Counted from the stretch's first letter, positions 43,752-53,356 are shown. The stretch is DNA of 64,000 nt from Amulumruptor sp947039275 (GCA_947039275.1 CAMQYL010000007.1:1-64000); one strand, 5' to 3'. Numbers and translations: made by a program. The notes: a model not told the origin generated them from the letters alone.

Positions 43752-45833
43752 ATGGACATCACGAAAATCATCACATCTGCTGCTTTGGCAGCTCTCGCAC
43801 TCAGTTTGCAAGCACAGGAGGCAATGCCATCCGATAGCCTCTCGCGCGAATTACAGGAGGTAGTTGTCACCGCTAAACAGCCCGCGACGAGGCTTGTCGG
43901 GTCGACACTTGTATCCACTATTGCTGGCTCAAATTTGCAGCATGTCGGCACGGCTCTTGACGTGCTTGCCCAGTTGCCGATGATACAGGTGCATGACGAT
44001 GAAGTCAGCGTTACGGGTCGCAGCAATATCGAGATATACATTGACGGGCGTCCGCTGCATGACACTTACCAGTTGCAACAGTTGCAGTCAGAAAACATCC
44101 GCAAGGTGGAACTGCTCATGGCTCCCGGGGCTTCATATGCGAGCACCACAGGTGCGGTATTGAAGATTACCACGCGCCGTGCTTTTGTAGACGGTCTGTC
44201 AGTCACTGACCGCTTGCAGGTCAAAGCGCGGCGCAAATGGTCAGTGATGGACTATCTGGACCTCAATTATAGGAGCGGACTTTGGGATTTCTTCGCGGAC
44301 GGCTCATATAATCATGACAATTCGGTGATTAAAGGTAGCACCGTAAACAGTCTTGATTACCTCGGTCAACCGACCATGGTGGGTGCATCCCAGCATAATT
44401 CATTTACTACCGATGCAGCGACAGTAAGAGGCGGTTTCAACTATGCCTCTGACACCCAATCTTTCGGGGCTTATTACCGTTTCAATCATGAGCATGGTGA
44501 TTTCACAAATCAGGGTGATGAGTGGCTTGACGACCTGCCTCCGATAGCCCGCATTATCGGTCGTAACACTAATGGACACAGCCATTTGGCCTCCGCTTAT
44601 TATGACGGAATGGTGTCACCTAAGGTAAAACTCCATTTTGACGGTGACTTCCGCCATGCCGTCAGTGACAATGATGTCAACACCGCATATCCTTCGGGAG
44701 AATATGCTGCGGTCAATTCTACTGACCATAAATCATCCACCCTCTATGCTGGCAAACTGTATATGGAGATGCCATTGCTCCGGGGTAGTCTGACAGCAGG
44801 CACGCAGGACTCATACACGCATACCTCGCTTGACTACCGCATGCTAAATCCCGAGGTCAATACCTATATCCCGTCATCGGTGACCGATGCACGACAAGTG
44901 TCGGCGGCTTTGTTTGTCTCGTGGCAGCGTCAGTTCGGGCGGGTTGACCTGTCGGTCGGTGCGCGTTATGAGTATGTGGATTATCTGTATAAGGTTAATG
45001 GTATGAAGGATGATGCCGTCAGCCGTACCGATCATATGCTCACTCCCGATATATCGCTTGGCTATTCATTGAGTGACCGTGCATCGCTGTCGTTGAGCTA
45101 CAAGATGTCTACTGTCCGACCGCCATATTCACAGATGACTAATTCGCTAAGCTATGTAGGGCTGCATGAGATAGAGGGCGGCAACCCTGGTTTGCGAGAC
45201 GAAAAGATGCACGATTTGCGCCTCGCAGGCATGTATGGCGATTTCATGCTTCAGGCAGACCTCGTGCGGAGCACTGATACCTACGCCTACGTAAAGCAGC
45301 TCTATCCGACATCATCGCTCCAGCTGCTCATGCACCCCATCAATGTGGATGTCACTGCCCTGAGCATGTATCTCGTGTGGAGCCGCAGCATCCGCTTCTG
45401 GACTCCCAATGTCACCATGGGCATGTACAAGCAGTGTATGCAGATAGACGGCACACATTATCCGACCCCCATCTTCTCATACTACCTTGACAACACCTTC
45501 GCTTTGCCCCATGGCTGGACTATCACTGCCAATCTCAGCGGTCAAAGCTCTGGCGACATGCACACCAACCGCTTCGGCAGCACATGGCTGACGATGGATG
45601 CCTCGGTATCTAAATCCCTGATGAACAACGCCCTGACCCTCAGCCTATCAGCCACCGACATCTTTAACACTGCCAACAACGACTGGACCATGCACACCTA
45701 CGGCATCCAAGTAGCCAAGAACCAAAGCTATGATCGCCGAGGCATCACCCTCAACATCACCTACCGCCTCCACCCACGCAAATCCAAATACAAAGGCACC
45801 TCCGCCTCTGAGTCCGAACTCCGCCGCCTCTGA
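43752..45833 (+). CDS. TonB-dependent-receptor-like outer membrane barrel
   Basis: 693 residues. Signal peptide (MDITKIITSAALAALALSLQAQ), a short segment with the TonB-box-like LQEVVVTAKQ, a plug domain (ALDVLAQLPMIQVHDDEVSVTGRSNIEIYIDGRPL; ENIRKVELLMAPGASYA), then a long beta-barrel of the OMP_b-brl_3 type. There is no N-terminal carboxypeptidase-like domain and no SusD partner, so it is more like the stand-alone 'outer membrane beta-barrel family' proteins than a SusC. The terminal residues are charged (SELRRL) rather than aromatic. Substrate unknown; its upstream neighbour is the membrane HTH protein. Confidence 0.82.
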   Translation: MDITKIITSAALAALALSLQAQEAMPSDSLSRELQEVVVTAKQPATRLVGSTLVSTIAGSNLQHVGTALDVLAQLPMIQVHDDEVSVTGRSNIEIYIDGRPLHDTYQLQQLQSENIRKVELLMAPGASYASTTGAVLKITTRRAFVDGLSVTDRLQVKARRKWSVMDYLDLNYRSGLWDFFADGSYNHDNSVIKGSTVNSLDYLGQPTMVGASQHNSFTTDAATVRGGFNYASDTQSFGAYYRFNHEHGDFTNQGDEWLDDLPPIARIIGRNTNGHSHLASAYYDGMVSPKVKLHFDGDFRHAVSDNDVNTAYPSGEYAAVNSTDHKSSTLYAGKLYMEMPLLRGSLTAGTQDSYTHTSLDYRMLNPEVNTYIPSSVTDARQVSAALFVSWQRQFGRVDLSVGARYEYVDYLYKVNGMKDDAVSRTDHMLTPDISLGYSLSDRASLSLSYKMSTVRPPYSQMTNSLSYVGLHEIEGGNPGLRDEKMHDLRLAGMYGDFMLQADLVRSTDTYAYVKQLYPTSSLQLLMHPINVDVTALSMYLVWSRSIRFWTPNVTMGMYKQCMQIDGTHYPTPIFSYYLDNTFALPHGWTITANLSGQSSGDMHTNRFGSTWLTMDASVSKSLMNNALTLSLSATDIFNTANNDWTMHTYGIQVAKNQSYDRRGITLNITYRLHPRKSKYKGTSASESELRRL

Positions 45834-45861
45834 CCAATACAGTTATAAATCAGCACCATCA

Positions 45862-46107
45862 TCACAGTCTCCGTAGGAGACATACTTGTTAGGCAGGGGT
45901 CATACAAGCCTAAGGCTTGTATGACCCCTGTATCTCGTTTACCTTCCACCCATGTTATCGCCTCCATCGGAGGCGCACTCTTGCAGTCAAAGTGCGCCAC
46001 CTACAGCGGCGTGTGGCTTGTGTCGTTACTCATACAGTGGTCAGGCTGACCTACAGCCAGCCTGACCACTGCCTAATATGTTAACCTCCTACGGAGGCAG
46101 AAATTTA
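45862..46107 (+). repeat. Element B, copy 3
   Basis: Same hairpin order as 84-470: GTCTCCGTAGGAGAC, GGGGTCATACAAGCC...GGCTTGTATGACCCC, CGCCTCCATCGGAGGCG, CCGCC/CAGCGGCG, CAGTGGTCAGGCTG...CAGCCTGACCACTG and GCCTCC-type hairpin. It lacks the REP arm and the TTTTCATCAGC segment of copies 1 and 2. With 46108-46219, where I see nothing certain, it fills the gap before the RhuM gene. Confidence 0.75.
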
Positions 46108-46230
46108 GAACATGGCATTTACGATAGCGATAACATTGCGTATAATGTTGGGAGGGTCTGCTTTGGGATAGATGTCAAAATGTTTGGGAGAAAATATTGT
46201 ATGGGCTAAAGGTAATGTTTAAATTTGCGT

Positions 46231-47100
46231 ATGGAACCTCTGAAAGACAATGAAATCATACTGTATCAGCCTGACGAGACAATGAAACTTGAGGTGCGCC
46301 TTGAGGAAGAGACAGTGTGGCTGACTCAACAGCAAATTGCTGATTTGTTTGGAACTAAACGCCCTGCTATTACAAAGCATCTTTCTAATATATTCAAATC
46401 AGGAGAGCTGGATGAGGAATCAGTTCGTTCCATTTTGGAACATACTGCAGCTGACGGAAAGGTGTATAAAACCCAGTTCTACAATCTTGATGCAATCCTT
46501 TCGGTTGGATATCGAGTAAACAGCAGGAACGCTACGATGTTCAGACGTTGGGCTAACAAGGTGTTGAAGGAGTATCTGTTGCGTGGATATGCTGTCAATC
46601 AGAGGTTGATGCAGCTTGAGGACAGGATAGACCGTAGATTGTCGGAGCATGACAGGCATCTTGCTCAGCTTGATGACAAAGTGGATTTTTTCGTGCGGTC
46701 TTCGCTTCAGCCTGTTGAGGGTGTTTTCTTTGACGGTCAGATATTTGATGCTTATGCTTTTGTTGCTGGATTGATTCGTGCTGCTGAACGTAGTATTGTG
46801 GTGATTGACAACTATGTGGATGATACCGTGTTGGTGCAGTTGTCTAAACGTAAGCCAGGTGTAACGGTGGATATTTACGATGGCAATATTTCCCGTCAAC
46901 TACGTCAGGATGTGGAGCGTTATAATGTACAATATCCCGGGGTGACGCTTCATAGCTATGCAAAAGCTCATGACCGCTTTCTGATTATCGATGATGTGGT
47001 CTATCATATAGGGGCTTCGTTGAAGGATTTGGGCAAGAAACTGTTTGCGTTTTCCAAGATGGAGGCGGTGACGGGGTCGGAACTGTTGCATCGGATGTGA
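46231..47100 (+). CDS. RhuM-family protein with PLD-like C-terminal domain
   Basis: 289 residues from the ATG MEPLKDNEIILYQPDE. N-terminal RhuM/Fic-associated HTH (WLTQQQIADLFGTKRPAITKHLSNIFKSGEL, then YNLDAILSVGYRVNSRNATMFRRWA), a coiled linker, and from about residue 165 a phospholipase-D-like fold (RSIVVIDNYVDDTVLVQLSKR) with an HxR(x4)D motif HDRFLIID and HIGASLKDLGKK. Widespread in Bacteroidetes genomic islands; molecular role unknown. A TAAATTTG box (46220-46227) is only 4 bp from this ATG, which is too close for a normal leader, so the promoter may be elsewhere or translation may be leaderless. Confidence 0.85.
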   Translation: MEPLKDNEIILYQPDETMKLEVRLEEETVWLTQQQIADLFGTKRPAITKHLSNIFKSGELDEESVRSILEHTAADGKVYKTQFYNLDAILSVGYRVNSRNATMFRRWANKVLKEYLLRGYAVNQRLMQLEDRIDRRLSEHDRHLAQLDDKVDFFVRSSLQPVEGVFFDGQIFDAYAFVAGLIRAAERSIVVIDNYVDDTVLVQLSKRKPGVTVDIYDGNISRQLRQDVERYNVQYPGVTLHSYAKAHDRFLIIDDVVYHIGASLKDLGKKLFAFSKMEAVTGSELLHRM

Positions 47101-47160
47101 CTATGTGATGCAAGCGTTGGAAATGTCGGGGGAAAATTTCGTTATGAGGGTTATTTGGGC

Positions 47161-47168
47161 TAAATTTG
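47161..47168 (+). promoter_or_regulatory. -7 box of the polyprenyl synthase gene
   Basis: TAAATTTG, 25 bp before the ATG at 47193. Confidence 0.5.
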
Positions 47169-47192
47169 CACTACGCAAACAAATAACGCTTT

Positions 47193-48158
47193 ATGGAGGC
47201 ACTTCAGCAACTCAGCCAGTATGTAGCGGAGCGTATCGAGGCTCTGCATTATCCGGCGGCGATGGGCGGACTCAAAGCCCAGGCTGCTTATGCGCTCGGA
47301 GCAGGGGGGAAGCATCTGCGCCCTGTGCTCACTCTCGCTACCTGTATGGCTCTGGGTGGCAGTCGCGACCAGGCTCTCAACCAGGCTCTCGGTGTAGAGA
47401 TTTTCCACAACTTCACGCTTGTGCATGACGATGTGATGGACAAATCCGACACGCGCCGTGGCAAACCTACAGTGTGGGCGCGGTGGGACGAAACCGCAGC
47501 TATACTGAGCGGCGACGCGATGCTGACGCTTGCCAACATGTATGCCGGACGCGGTGCCGGGCAGAGGCTTGAGCGTGTGCTTGATGTGTTCAATACAGCA
47601 GCCATGGAGGTGTATGCCGGTCAGGAACTTGACATGCAGTTTGAGGAGCGGCTTGATGTCACGACATCAGAGTACCTGCACATGATACTGCTCAAGACCG
47701 CTGCGCTGATACGCTGCGCATGCGCTATGGGCGTAATCATGGCAGACGGTGACGATGCCACTCTCGAGGCAATGAAAGCTTATGCCGTGGGCATAGGCAT
47801 GGCGTTCCAATTGCGTGACGATTATCTTGACACTTACGGTGATGCTGCCACGTTCGGCAAACCTATAGGGGGCGACATACTCAACGACAAAAAGACATGG
47901 TTTCTGACCTCGGTGCTTGAAAGTGACGAAGCTGACAATATCAAAAGCATCATAGTCGACAAGACCCTCGCTCCTGAGGCGAAAATCGAATCCGTCAAGG
48001 AGATATATGACCGCTTGGAGCTGCCGGGGAAATGCACAAAACTCGTAGAGCAGTACACCAAGATGGCAGTCATGGCACTTGACGACACTCCTATGAGTGA
48101 CGAAGACAAGAAATTTTTCCGCGAAATAGCCGAATCGCTTAAGACACGTGCCATCTGA
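47193..48158 (+). CDS. Polyprenyl (all-trans) diphosphate synthase
   Basis: 321 residues with both aspartate-rich motifs: first DDVMD in FTLVHDDVMDKSDTRRGKPTVW, second DDYLD in AFQLRDDYLDTYGD. They bind Mg-diphosphate for chain elongation from IPP. Chain length cannot be set with certainty; it may make farnesyl, geranylgeranyl or the menaquinone side-chain precursor. tatD starts 2 bases after its stop, so they share a transcript. Confidence 0.9.
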   Translation: MEALQQLSQYVAERIEALHYPAAMGGLKAQAAYALGAGGKHLRPVLTLATCMALGGSRDQALNQALGVEIFHNFTLVHDDVMDKSDTRRGKPTVWARWDETAAILSGDAMLTLANMYAGRGAGQRLERVLDVFNTAAMEVYAGQELDMQFEERLDVTTSEYLHMILLKTAALIRCACAMGVIMADGDDATLEAMKAYAVGIGMAFQLRDDYLDTYGDAATFGKPIGGDILNDKKTWFLTSVLESDEADNIKSIIVDKTLAPEAKIESVKEIYDRLELPGKCTKLVEQYTKMAVMALDDTPMSDEDKKFFREIAESLKTRAI

Positions 48159-48160
48159 GG

Positions 48161-48940
48161 ATGATTGACACCCATACACACCTCTATCTTCAGGAGTTTG
48201 ACCCCTCGCCACAGGATGCTGTGCGCCGAGCCATCGATGCCGGGGTGACGCGGATGATATTCCCTAACGTCGACCTCTCAACGGTGGAGTTGCAGCGACG
48301 GCTGCATGAGCAGTTCCCTGCCAATACGTTTATGGCGATGGGTCTGCACCCCACTGAGATAGACGGCGACTGGGAGGAAAACTTAAAAGCCATAGAAAGC
48401 GAGCTGCGGACGCACCGCGATGACTATATAGCGATAGGGGAGGTGGGCATGGATCTGTATTGGGACAAAACCTACCGCAATCAGCAGCGCGAAGCTCTTG
48501 CCATCCAGACCGGATGGGCTGCCGAGATGCATATGCCGCTGATTATCCATTGCCGCGAGGGGCTTGATGACACCCTTGATGTGCTTGGCGCGTCGGGATT
48601 TGAAGGTGATGTGGTGTTCCACAGCTTTACGGGTACAGGCGAAGATGTTCGCCGCATCCGCGATATCGTCAGCAGCCCGTATTTCGGCATCAATGGAGTT
48701 GTGACGTTCAAGAACGCACATCTGCGAGAGACGTTGCCTGAGATAGGACTTGACCGCATGCTGTTAGAGACCGATTCGCCATATCTTGCCCCTGTGCCTC
48801 ACCGTGGCAAGCGCAACGAGAGTGCCTTTCTGGTGCATACAGCCGCCCATATCGCCTCCTCATTGGGGTTGCTTATACAGGAGGTAGATGAAGCCACCAC
48901 CCGCAATGCCGAAAAAGTATTCAGATTAAACACCATATAA
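48161..48940 (+). CDS. tatD: TatD-family metal-dependent hydrolase/DNase
   Basis: 259 residues: HTHL metal motif at residues 5-8 (MIDTHTHL), AIGEVGMDLYWD, PLIIHCRE, FHSFTGTGED and the DSPYLAPVPHRGKRNE C-terminal signature of TatD/YcfH proteins. Likely a metal-dependent 3'-5' DNase or phosphoesterase; the exact physiological substrate in Bacteroidetes is not settled. In an operon with the prenyl synthase before it. Confidence 0.92.
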   Translation: MIDTHTHLYLQEFDPSPQDAVRRAIDAGVTRMIFPNVDLSTVELQRRLHEQFPANTFMAMGLHPTEIDGDWEENLKAIESELRTHRDDYIAIGEVGMDLYWDKTYRNQQREALAIQTGWAAEMHMPLIIHCREGLDDTLDVLGASGFEGDVVFHSFTGTGEDVRRIRDIVSSPYFGINGVVTFKNAHLRETLPEIGLDRMLLETDSPYLAPVPHRGKRNESAFLVHTAAHIASSLGLLIQEVDEATTRNAEKVFRLNTI

Positions 48941-48965
48941 AGACACACATACATAAACCACCATT

Positions 48966-50156
48966 ATGACTAAAATTGGATCAGTGATGACTCCCGTGGG
49001 CCGCAAAGCTCTGCTTCTCGGCAGCGGAGAGCTTGGCAAAGAAGTGGCTATAGAGCTTCAGCGCTACGGCGTGGAGGTCATAGCATGTGACAAATATCCC
49101 GATGCACCTGCCATGCAGGTGGCTCACCGCAGCTATGTGGTCAATATGCTTGACGGCGAGGCTATCAAAGCCATCATTGAGAAAGAGCGTCCTGACCACA
49201 TCATTCCCGAAGTAGAGGCAATCGCGACTCCCATGCTTGTCAAACTTGAGGAGGAGGGTTTCAATGTGACCCCTAATGCCAGAGCAGCCCTGCTGACCAT
49301 GAACCGCGAGGGCATCCGTCGCCTTGCAGCCGAGGAATTGGGTCTGCCCACATCTCCCTACCGTTTTGCTAATGACTACGAGGTGTTCAAGCAGGCTGTG
49401 GAGGAAATTGGCATCCCTTGCGTGGTCAAGCCTGTGATGAGTTCGTCGGGTCATGGACAGTCGGTCATCAAGTCGGCTGACGATATAGAGCGTTCGTGGC
49501 AAATAGCCCAGGAGGGCGGACGTGCCGGAGCCGGACGTGTCATAGTGGAGGGTTTCGTAAACTTTGACTATGAGATAACCCTGCTGACAGTGCGCAGTGT
49601 CAGCGGCACGGTGTTCTGCGAACCAGTCGGCCACATCCAGGTTGATGGTGACTACCGCTATTCATGGCAGCCCCAGCCCATGAGCCCCGTGGCTCTGGAA
49701 AAGGCGAGCGAGATAGCCGCCGCCATAACCGGTGCACTTGGCGGTCACGGTATATTCGGTGTGGAGCTGTTTATAAAGGGCGATGATGTCATCTTCAGCG
49801 AGGTATCGCCGCGCCCCCACGACACTGGCATGGTAACCATGATTTCGCAAGACCTGAGCGAGTTTGCGCTACATGCCCGCGCATTGCTCGGACTGCCTGT
49901 CCCTGCCATCCGTTTCTATGGTCCGTCAGCCAGCCGTGCCATCGTGGTGGAAGGTGACACCGACAAGGTGGTCATGGACAATCTTGAGGCAGTGCTTGCC
50001 GAACCTGGAGTACAGCTCCGCATATTCGGCAAACCCGAAGTCAAGGGACACCGCCGCATGGGCGTAATCCTCGCCACCGCCGACACCCTCGATGAAGCCC
50101 GTGCCAAAGCCGACCGCGCCTACGACGCCCTCAAAGTTGAGGTGCTGCCAAGATAA
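48966..50156 (+). CDS. purT: Formate-dependent phosphoribosylglycinamide formyltransferase
   Basis: 396 residues, ATP-grasp enzyme that formylates GAR with formate and ATP in purine synthesis, an alternative to PurN. Signatures: LLLGSGELGKEVAIELQRYGVEVIACDKY, PEVEAIAT, VKPVMSSSGHGQSV, and EVSPRPHDTGMVT. A lone REP arm and a bidirectional terminator follow, separating it from the convergent nhaD gene. Confidence 0.96.
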   Translation: MTKIGSVMTPVGRKALLLGSGELGKEVAIELQRYGVEVIACDKYPDAPAMQVAHRSYVVNMLDGEAIKAIIEKERPDHIIPEVEAIATPMLVKLEEEGFNVTPNARAALLTMNREGIRRLAAEELGLPTSPYRFANDYEVFKQAVEEIGIPCVVKPVMSSSGHGQSVIKSADDIERSWQIAQEGGRAGAGRVIVEGFVNFDYEITLLTVRSVSGTVFCEPVGHIQVDGDYRYSWQPQPMSPVALEKASEIAAAITGALGGHGIFGVELFIKGDDVIFSEVSPRPHDTGMVTMISQDLSEFALHARALLGLPVPAIRFYGPSASRAIVVEGDTDKVVMDNLEAVLAEPGVQLRIFGKPEVKGHRRMGVILATADTLDEARAKADRAYDALKVEVLPR

Positions 50157-50166
50157 CTGTTACATT

Positions 50167-50191
50167 CGGACATGCCACGGCATGTCCCTAC
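50167..50191. repeat. Single REP arm R12
   Basis: GGACATGCCACGGCATGTCC plus CTAC, the complement of the foot; no partner. It lies 11 bp after purT. Confidence 0.75.
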
Positions 50192-50208
50192 GGATAAGAT
50201 ATAGATGA

Positions 50209-50249
50209 AAAATAGTCCGCAAAATTATAATTTTGCGGACTATTTTTAT
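50209..50249. terminator. Bidirectional terminator between purT and nhaD
   Basis: AATAGTCCGCAAAATTATAA forms the left side of a nearly perfect palindrome ending GCGGACTATT, with A-runs before and TTTTT after; serves both convergent genes. Confidence 0.88.
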
Positions 50250-50260
50250 TGTTGACTCAA

Positions 50261-51604
50261 TCAGAGGACTCCGGGGATGAACATCGACTCTGCCCAGATG
50301 AGGACTATTCCGACGAGATAGCCGATGAATACCATCCATGTGATGCGGCGCAGATACCATGTGAATGAAATCTTCTCGATGCCCATTGCCACGACGCCTG
50401 CAGCTGATCCGATGATGAGGAGCGAACCGCCTACGCCGGCACAGAACGTAAGCAGATGCCAGAATACTCCATCTTCCACAAATGCGGCAAGATATGTCGG
50501 GTCAGCCGACGCCTGTATGGCTGCTTCGGTAGCCACAGGGTACATGTTCATGCAGGCTGCCACGAGAGGTACATTGTCGACGATTGATGACAGTACACCG
50601 ATGATGCCGTTGATTACATAGACTTCGTGGATGTTGTCATTAAGCCAGTGGGCGAGGGTGTTGAGAATGTTTGCCTGCTGCAATGCTGCCACAGCCATCA
50701 ATATGCCGAGGAAGAAAAGTATGGTAGGCATATCCACCCCTTTGAGAGCCGAGGATACACGTCCCTCCATCTTGCCCTCAAGTTTGTAGTGGTTGACGAT
50801 GCACTCGGTGATCAGCCATAATATGGCAAGTGATATGATGATGCCGATATAGGGAGGCAGACCTGTGAGGGCTTTGAAGATGGGTACGAACAGCAGTCCG
50901 CCCACGCCGCAGCAAAGGATGGCAATCGAGAGATGGTGATGTTCCTTTGAAAGCTCGTAGCCCACGCGCTTATCCTGGGTGTTGAGTTCCTCAACAGGCG
51001 CAGGTGCTATCTGGTGCGAAGCGATGAATACGGGTATGACTACCGACGCGATACATGGCACAATTAGGTTGACAATCAGGTCAACAGACGATACATAGTT
51101 TTTCATCCACAGCATGATGGTGGTTATGTCACCGATGGGTGACCATGCGCCGCCGCTGTTGGCAGCAATAACTATGACGCAGGCAAATAGCCATCGCTCT
51201 TTCTGGTCTGTGAGCATACGTCGTAGCATCATAACCATGATTATTGTAGTGGTCATGTTGTCAAGGACGCTCGACATAAAGAATGCCACGAATGCCAGCA
51301 CCCACATGAGTCCGCGCTTGTTTGACGCATGGATTTTACGGACGATGATATTGAAGCCGCCGTAGCGGTCAATCAGTTCGACTATGGTCATCGCACCGAT
51401 CAGGAATACGACTATCTCACATGTGTCTCCTAAGGCTATTACAAGATCATGGGAGATGTCGGGATCATGACCGCACAGGGCGTAGATCGCCCACAGGACA
51501 CCGCACATCAGCAGGGCGAATGTCGCCTTGTTGATATGTGTGACATGTTCGAGTGCTATCATCAGATATCCGATGACAAACACTACAAGCATTAACGCTA
51601 TCAT
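50261..51604 (-). CDS. nhaD: Na+/H+ antiporter, NhaD type
   Basis: 447 residues, about 11-12 membrane segments, start MIALMLVVFVIGYLMIALEH. Typical NhaD/ArsB-permease motifs: FLIGAMTIVELIDRYGGF, SSVLDNMTTTIIMVMML, ANSGGAWSPIGDITTIMLW and SSIVDNVPLVAACM. Exchanges cytoplasmic Na+ or Li+ for protons in the inner membrane. A minus-strand box (TAAATTTG, 51643-51650) lies about 40 bp upstream. A second cation antiporter follows 267 bp away in the same orientation. Confidence 0.95.
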   Translation of the reverse strand: MIALMLVVFVIGYLMIALEHVTHINKATFALLMCGVLWAIYALCGHDPDISHDLVIALGDTCEIVVFLIGAMTIVELIDRYGGFNIIVRKIHASNKRGLMWVLAFVAFFMSSVLDNMTTTIIMVMMLRRMLTDQKERWLFACVIVIAANSGGAWSPIGDITTIMLWMKNYVSSVDLIVNLIVPCIASVVIPVFIASHQIAPAPVEELNTQDKRVGYELSKEHHHLSIAILCCGVGGLLFVPIFKALTGLPPYIGIIISLAILWLITECIVNHYKLEGKMEGRVSSALKGVDMPTILFFLGILMAVAALQQANILNTLAHWLNDNIHEVYVINGIIGVLSSIVDNVPLVAACMNMYPVATEAAIQASADPTYLAAFVEDGVFWHLLTFCAGVGGSLLIIGSAAGVVAMGIEKISFTWYLRRITWMVFIGYLVGIVLIWAESMFIPGVL

Positions 51605-51642
51605 TTGTCAGATAAGTTTTTAGGGGTATTGATAAGGTAATG

Positions 51643-51650
51643 CAAATTTA
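51643..51650 (-). promoter_or_regulatory. -7 box of nhaD
   Basis: TAAATTTG on the minus strand, 38 bp before the start codon. Confidence 0.55.
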
Positions 51651-51772
51651 CCCAAAAATGTTTAAAATCCATTGGAGTATTTTGGATAAAACTTTCCGAA
51701 ATGCACCAAAAACCTCTCGCTTAGATTCTTCCTATCGTATGGACGCGGCTATAATTGGTTAATCTTAATAGT

Positions 51773-51858
51773 GTAGGGACATGCCATGGCATGTCAGCCC
51801 ACCAGGCGAGATGATTGCAAATGCTACGGCGCGTTGACATGCTATGGCATGTCCCTAC
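51773..51858. repeat. REP/BIME-like pair R13
   Basis: Inverted CATGCCATGGCATG arms with GTAG feet; the spacer holds GATTGCAAATGCTACG, close to that of R6, and the left flank CGTATGGACGCGGCTAT also matches the R6 flank at 22366-22382. It ends 12 bp from the antiporter stop. Confidence 0.85.
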
Positions 51859-51870
51859 CACCGAAGGGAT

Positions 51871-53322
51871 TTACTCGGGATCGGTCAGGAGCAGGAGGAT
51901 ATCGCCGATGTAGAGGCGGGTGTTGCCTTTGGGGACGAGGTATTTGCCGTCGCGCTTGATCATCACTACCAGTGTGCGCGGTGGGAGCTTCATTTCGCTC
52001 ATCAGGTTGCCATCGGATAGATGCTCTGGGGCTATGACCATCTCTGATGATGCCCCTTCGATTTCTTCGGGAAGGTCGATGTCAAAGGTGCGCGACTGGA
52101 CGGGAGTGGTCAGCCCTAACCACCGTGCGAAGGATGTGACCGTGGTGCCCTGTATTAGCAGCGAGAGCAGGGTGATGAAAAACACCAGATTGAACATGAA
52201 ACGTGCATGCACCACCCCTGGTGACATCAGTGCATATGTAGCGAAGATGATGGGTACGGCTCCGCGAAGTCCTACCCATCCGATGTAGGTCTTGGCTTTG
52301 AGGGTGAACTGACGGAAAGGGGCGAGGCAGAGAAACACCGATACCGGGCGCGATACGAGTATCATAAACACGCCAAGCAACAGTCCGGGCAAGATGATGT
52401 GCACCAGTTCGTGGGGATTGACCAGCAGTCCGAGCGACAGGAACATTATAATCTGCACGAGCCATGTGAAACCGCCGAAAAATGTAGATATAGTGCGTTT
52501 GAGGCTCAGTCGGCTGTTGCCGACCACCAGTCCGGCGATATAAACCGCCAAGTAGCTGTTACCCCCGATGATATTGGTGATAGCAAAAGTGAAGAAGCAG
52601 CATGCTATGACGAGCACCGGGTAGAGAAATTCGTTGCTTGAGCGGAGCAGGTTGACCACTTTGACCGTCAGATAGCCCATGATCAGACCTGTCACGGTGC
52701 CGACACCGAGTTGCACCACGAGCGACCACAGCGACGATGCGATGACTCCGCCAGTGAGGCGCGAACCGCTGTCAATCAGCGAAATCAGCAATATGACGAG
52801 CAGATATGCCATGGGGTCATTGCTGCCGCTCTCCAATTCGAGCATCGGTTTGAGCCGCTGGCGCAGTCCTATGCGCGAGGTGTTGAGTATGGAAAACACT
52901 GAAGCCGAGTCTGTCGATGACATGATGGCTGCCAAGAGCAACGATTCCAGCCATCCGAAAGCATACTGAGGCATCATCCACCGCATCAGTTCGTGGATGA
53001 ATACACCTGTCAATATCGTGGTCAACAGCACTCCGACAGTAGCCAATACAAGTCCTGGGGCAAGCACAGGGCGAATCTTGGCAAACTCCGTATCCAATCC
53101 GCCCGAAAACAGGATGACGCACAGCGAAATCATGCCGATGAACTCGGCTGTGGATGCGCTGTCAAACTGTATGCCGAACCCGTCAACTCCCGCGAGCATC
53201 CCGATGCCGAGAAACGCCAACAGTGAGGGCAGCCCGTATTTGCTTCCTGCCTTGCCGAAGAAAACGCTGAAAAACAGCAGTATGGCGATAACCAGCATTA
53301 TATTGCCCGGAGTGATTTCCAT
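51871..53322 (-). CDS. K+/H+ antiporter (CPA1, NhaP2/CvrA type)
   Basis: 483 residues. Twelve or so membrane segments of the CPA1 fold (GSKYGLPSLLAFLGIGMLAG; AAIMSSTDSASVFSIL, with the conserved D in TDSAS; ELESGSNDPMAYLLVI; GWVGLRGAVPIIFATYAL) then a cytosolic C-terminal RCK_C/TrkA_C-like domain (about 420-483, LMSEMKLPPRTLVVMIKRDGKYLVPKGNTRLYIGDILLLL). Probably exports K+ under gating by a nucleotide or ion. -7 box TAAATTTG at 53357-53364, about 35 bp upstream. Confidence 0.9.
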   Translation of the reverse strand: MEITPGNIMLVIAILLFFSVFFGKAGSKYGLPSLLAFLGIGMLAGVDGFGIQFDSASTAEFIGMISLCVILFSGGLDTEFAKIRPVLAPGLVLATVGVLLTTILTGVFIHELMRWMMPQYAFGWLESLLLAAIMSSTDSASVFSILNTSRIGLRQRLKPMLELESGSNDPMAYLLVILLISLIDSGSRLTGGVIASSLWSLVVQLGVGTVTGLIMGYLTVKVVNLLRSSNEFLYPVLVIACCFFTFAITNIIGGNSYLAVYIAGLVVGNSRLSLKRTISTFFGGFTWLVQIIMFLSLGLLVNPHELVHIILPGLLLGVFMILVSRPVSVFLCLAPFRQFTLKAKTYIGWVGLRGAVPIIFATYALMSPGVVHARFMFNLVFFITLLSLLIQGTTVTSFARWLGLTTPVQSRTFDIDLPEEIEGASSEMVIAPEHLSDGNLMSEMKLPPRTLVVMIKRDGKYLVPKGNTRLYIGDILLLLTDPE

Positions 53323-53356
53323 ATCATACAGAGGGTGTAAAATGATGTATTTGAAA

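Noticed and set aside
46220..46227. TAAATTTG as the true promoter of the RhuM-type gene
   Set aside because: It is only 4 bp from the ATG that gives the family's normal N-terminus; kept only as a remark, since a transcript from it would start inside the gene.
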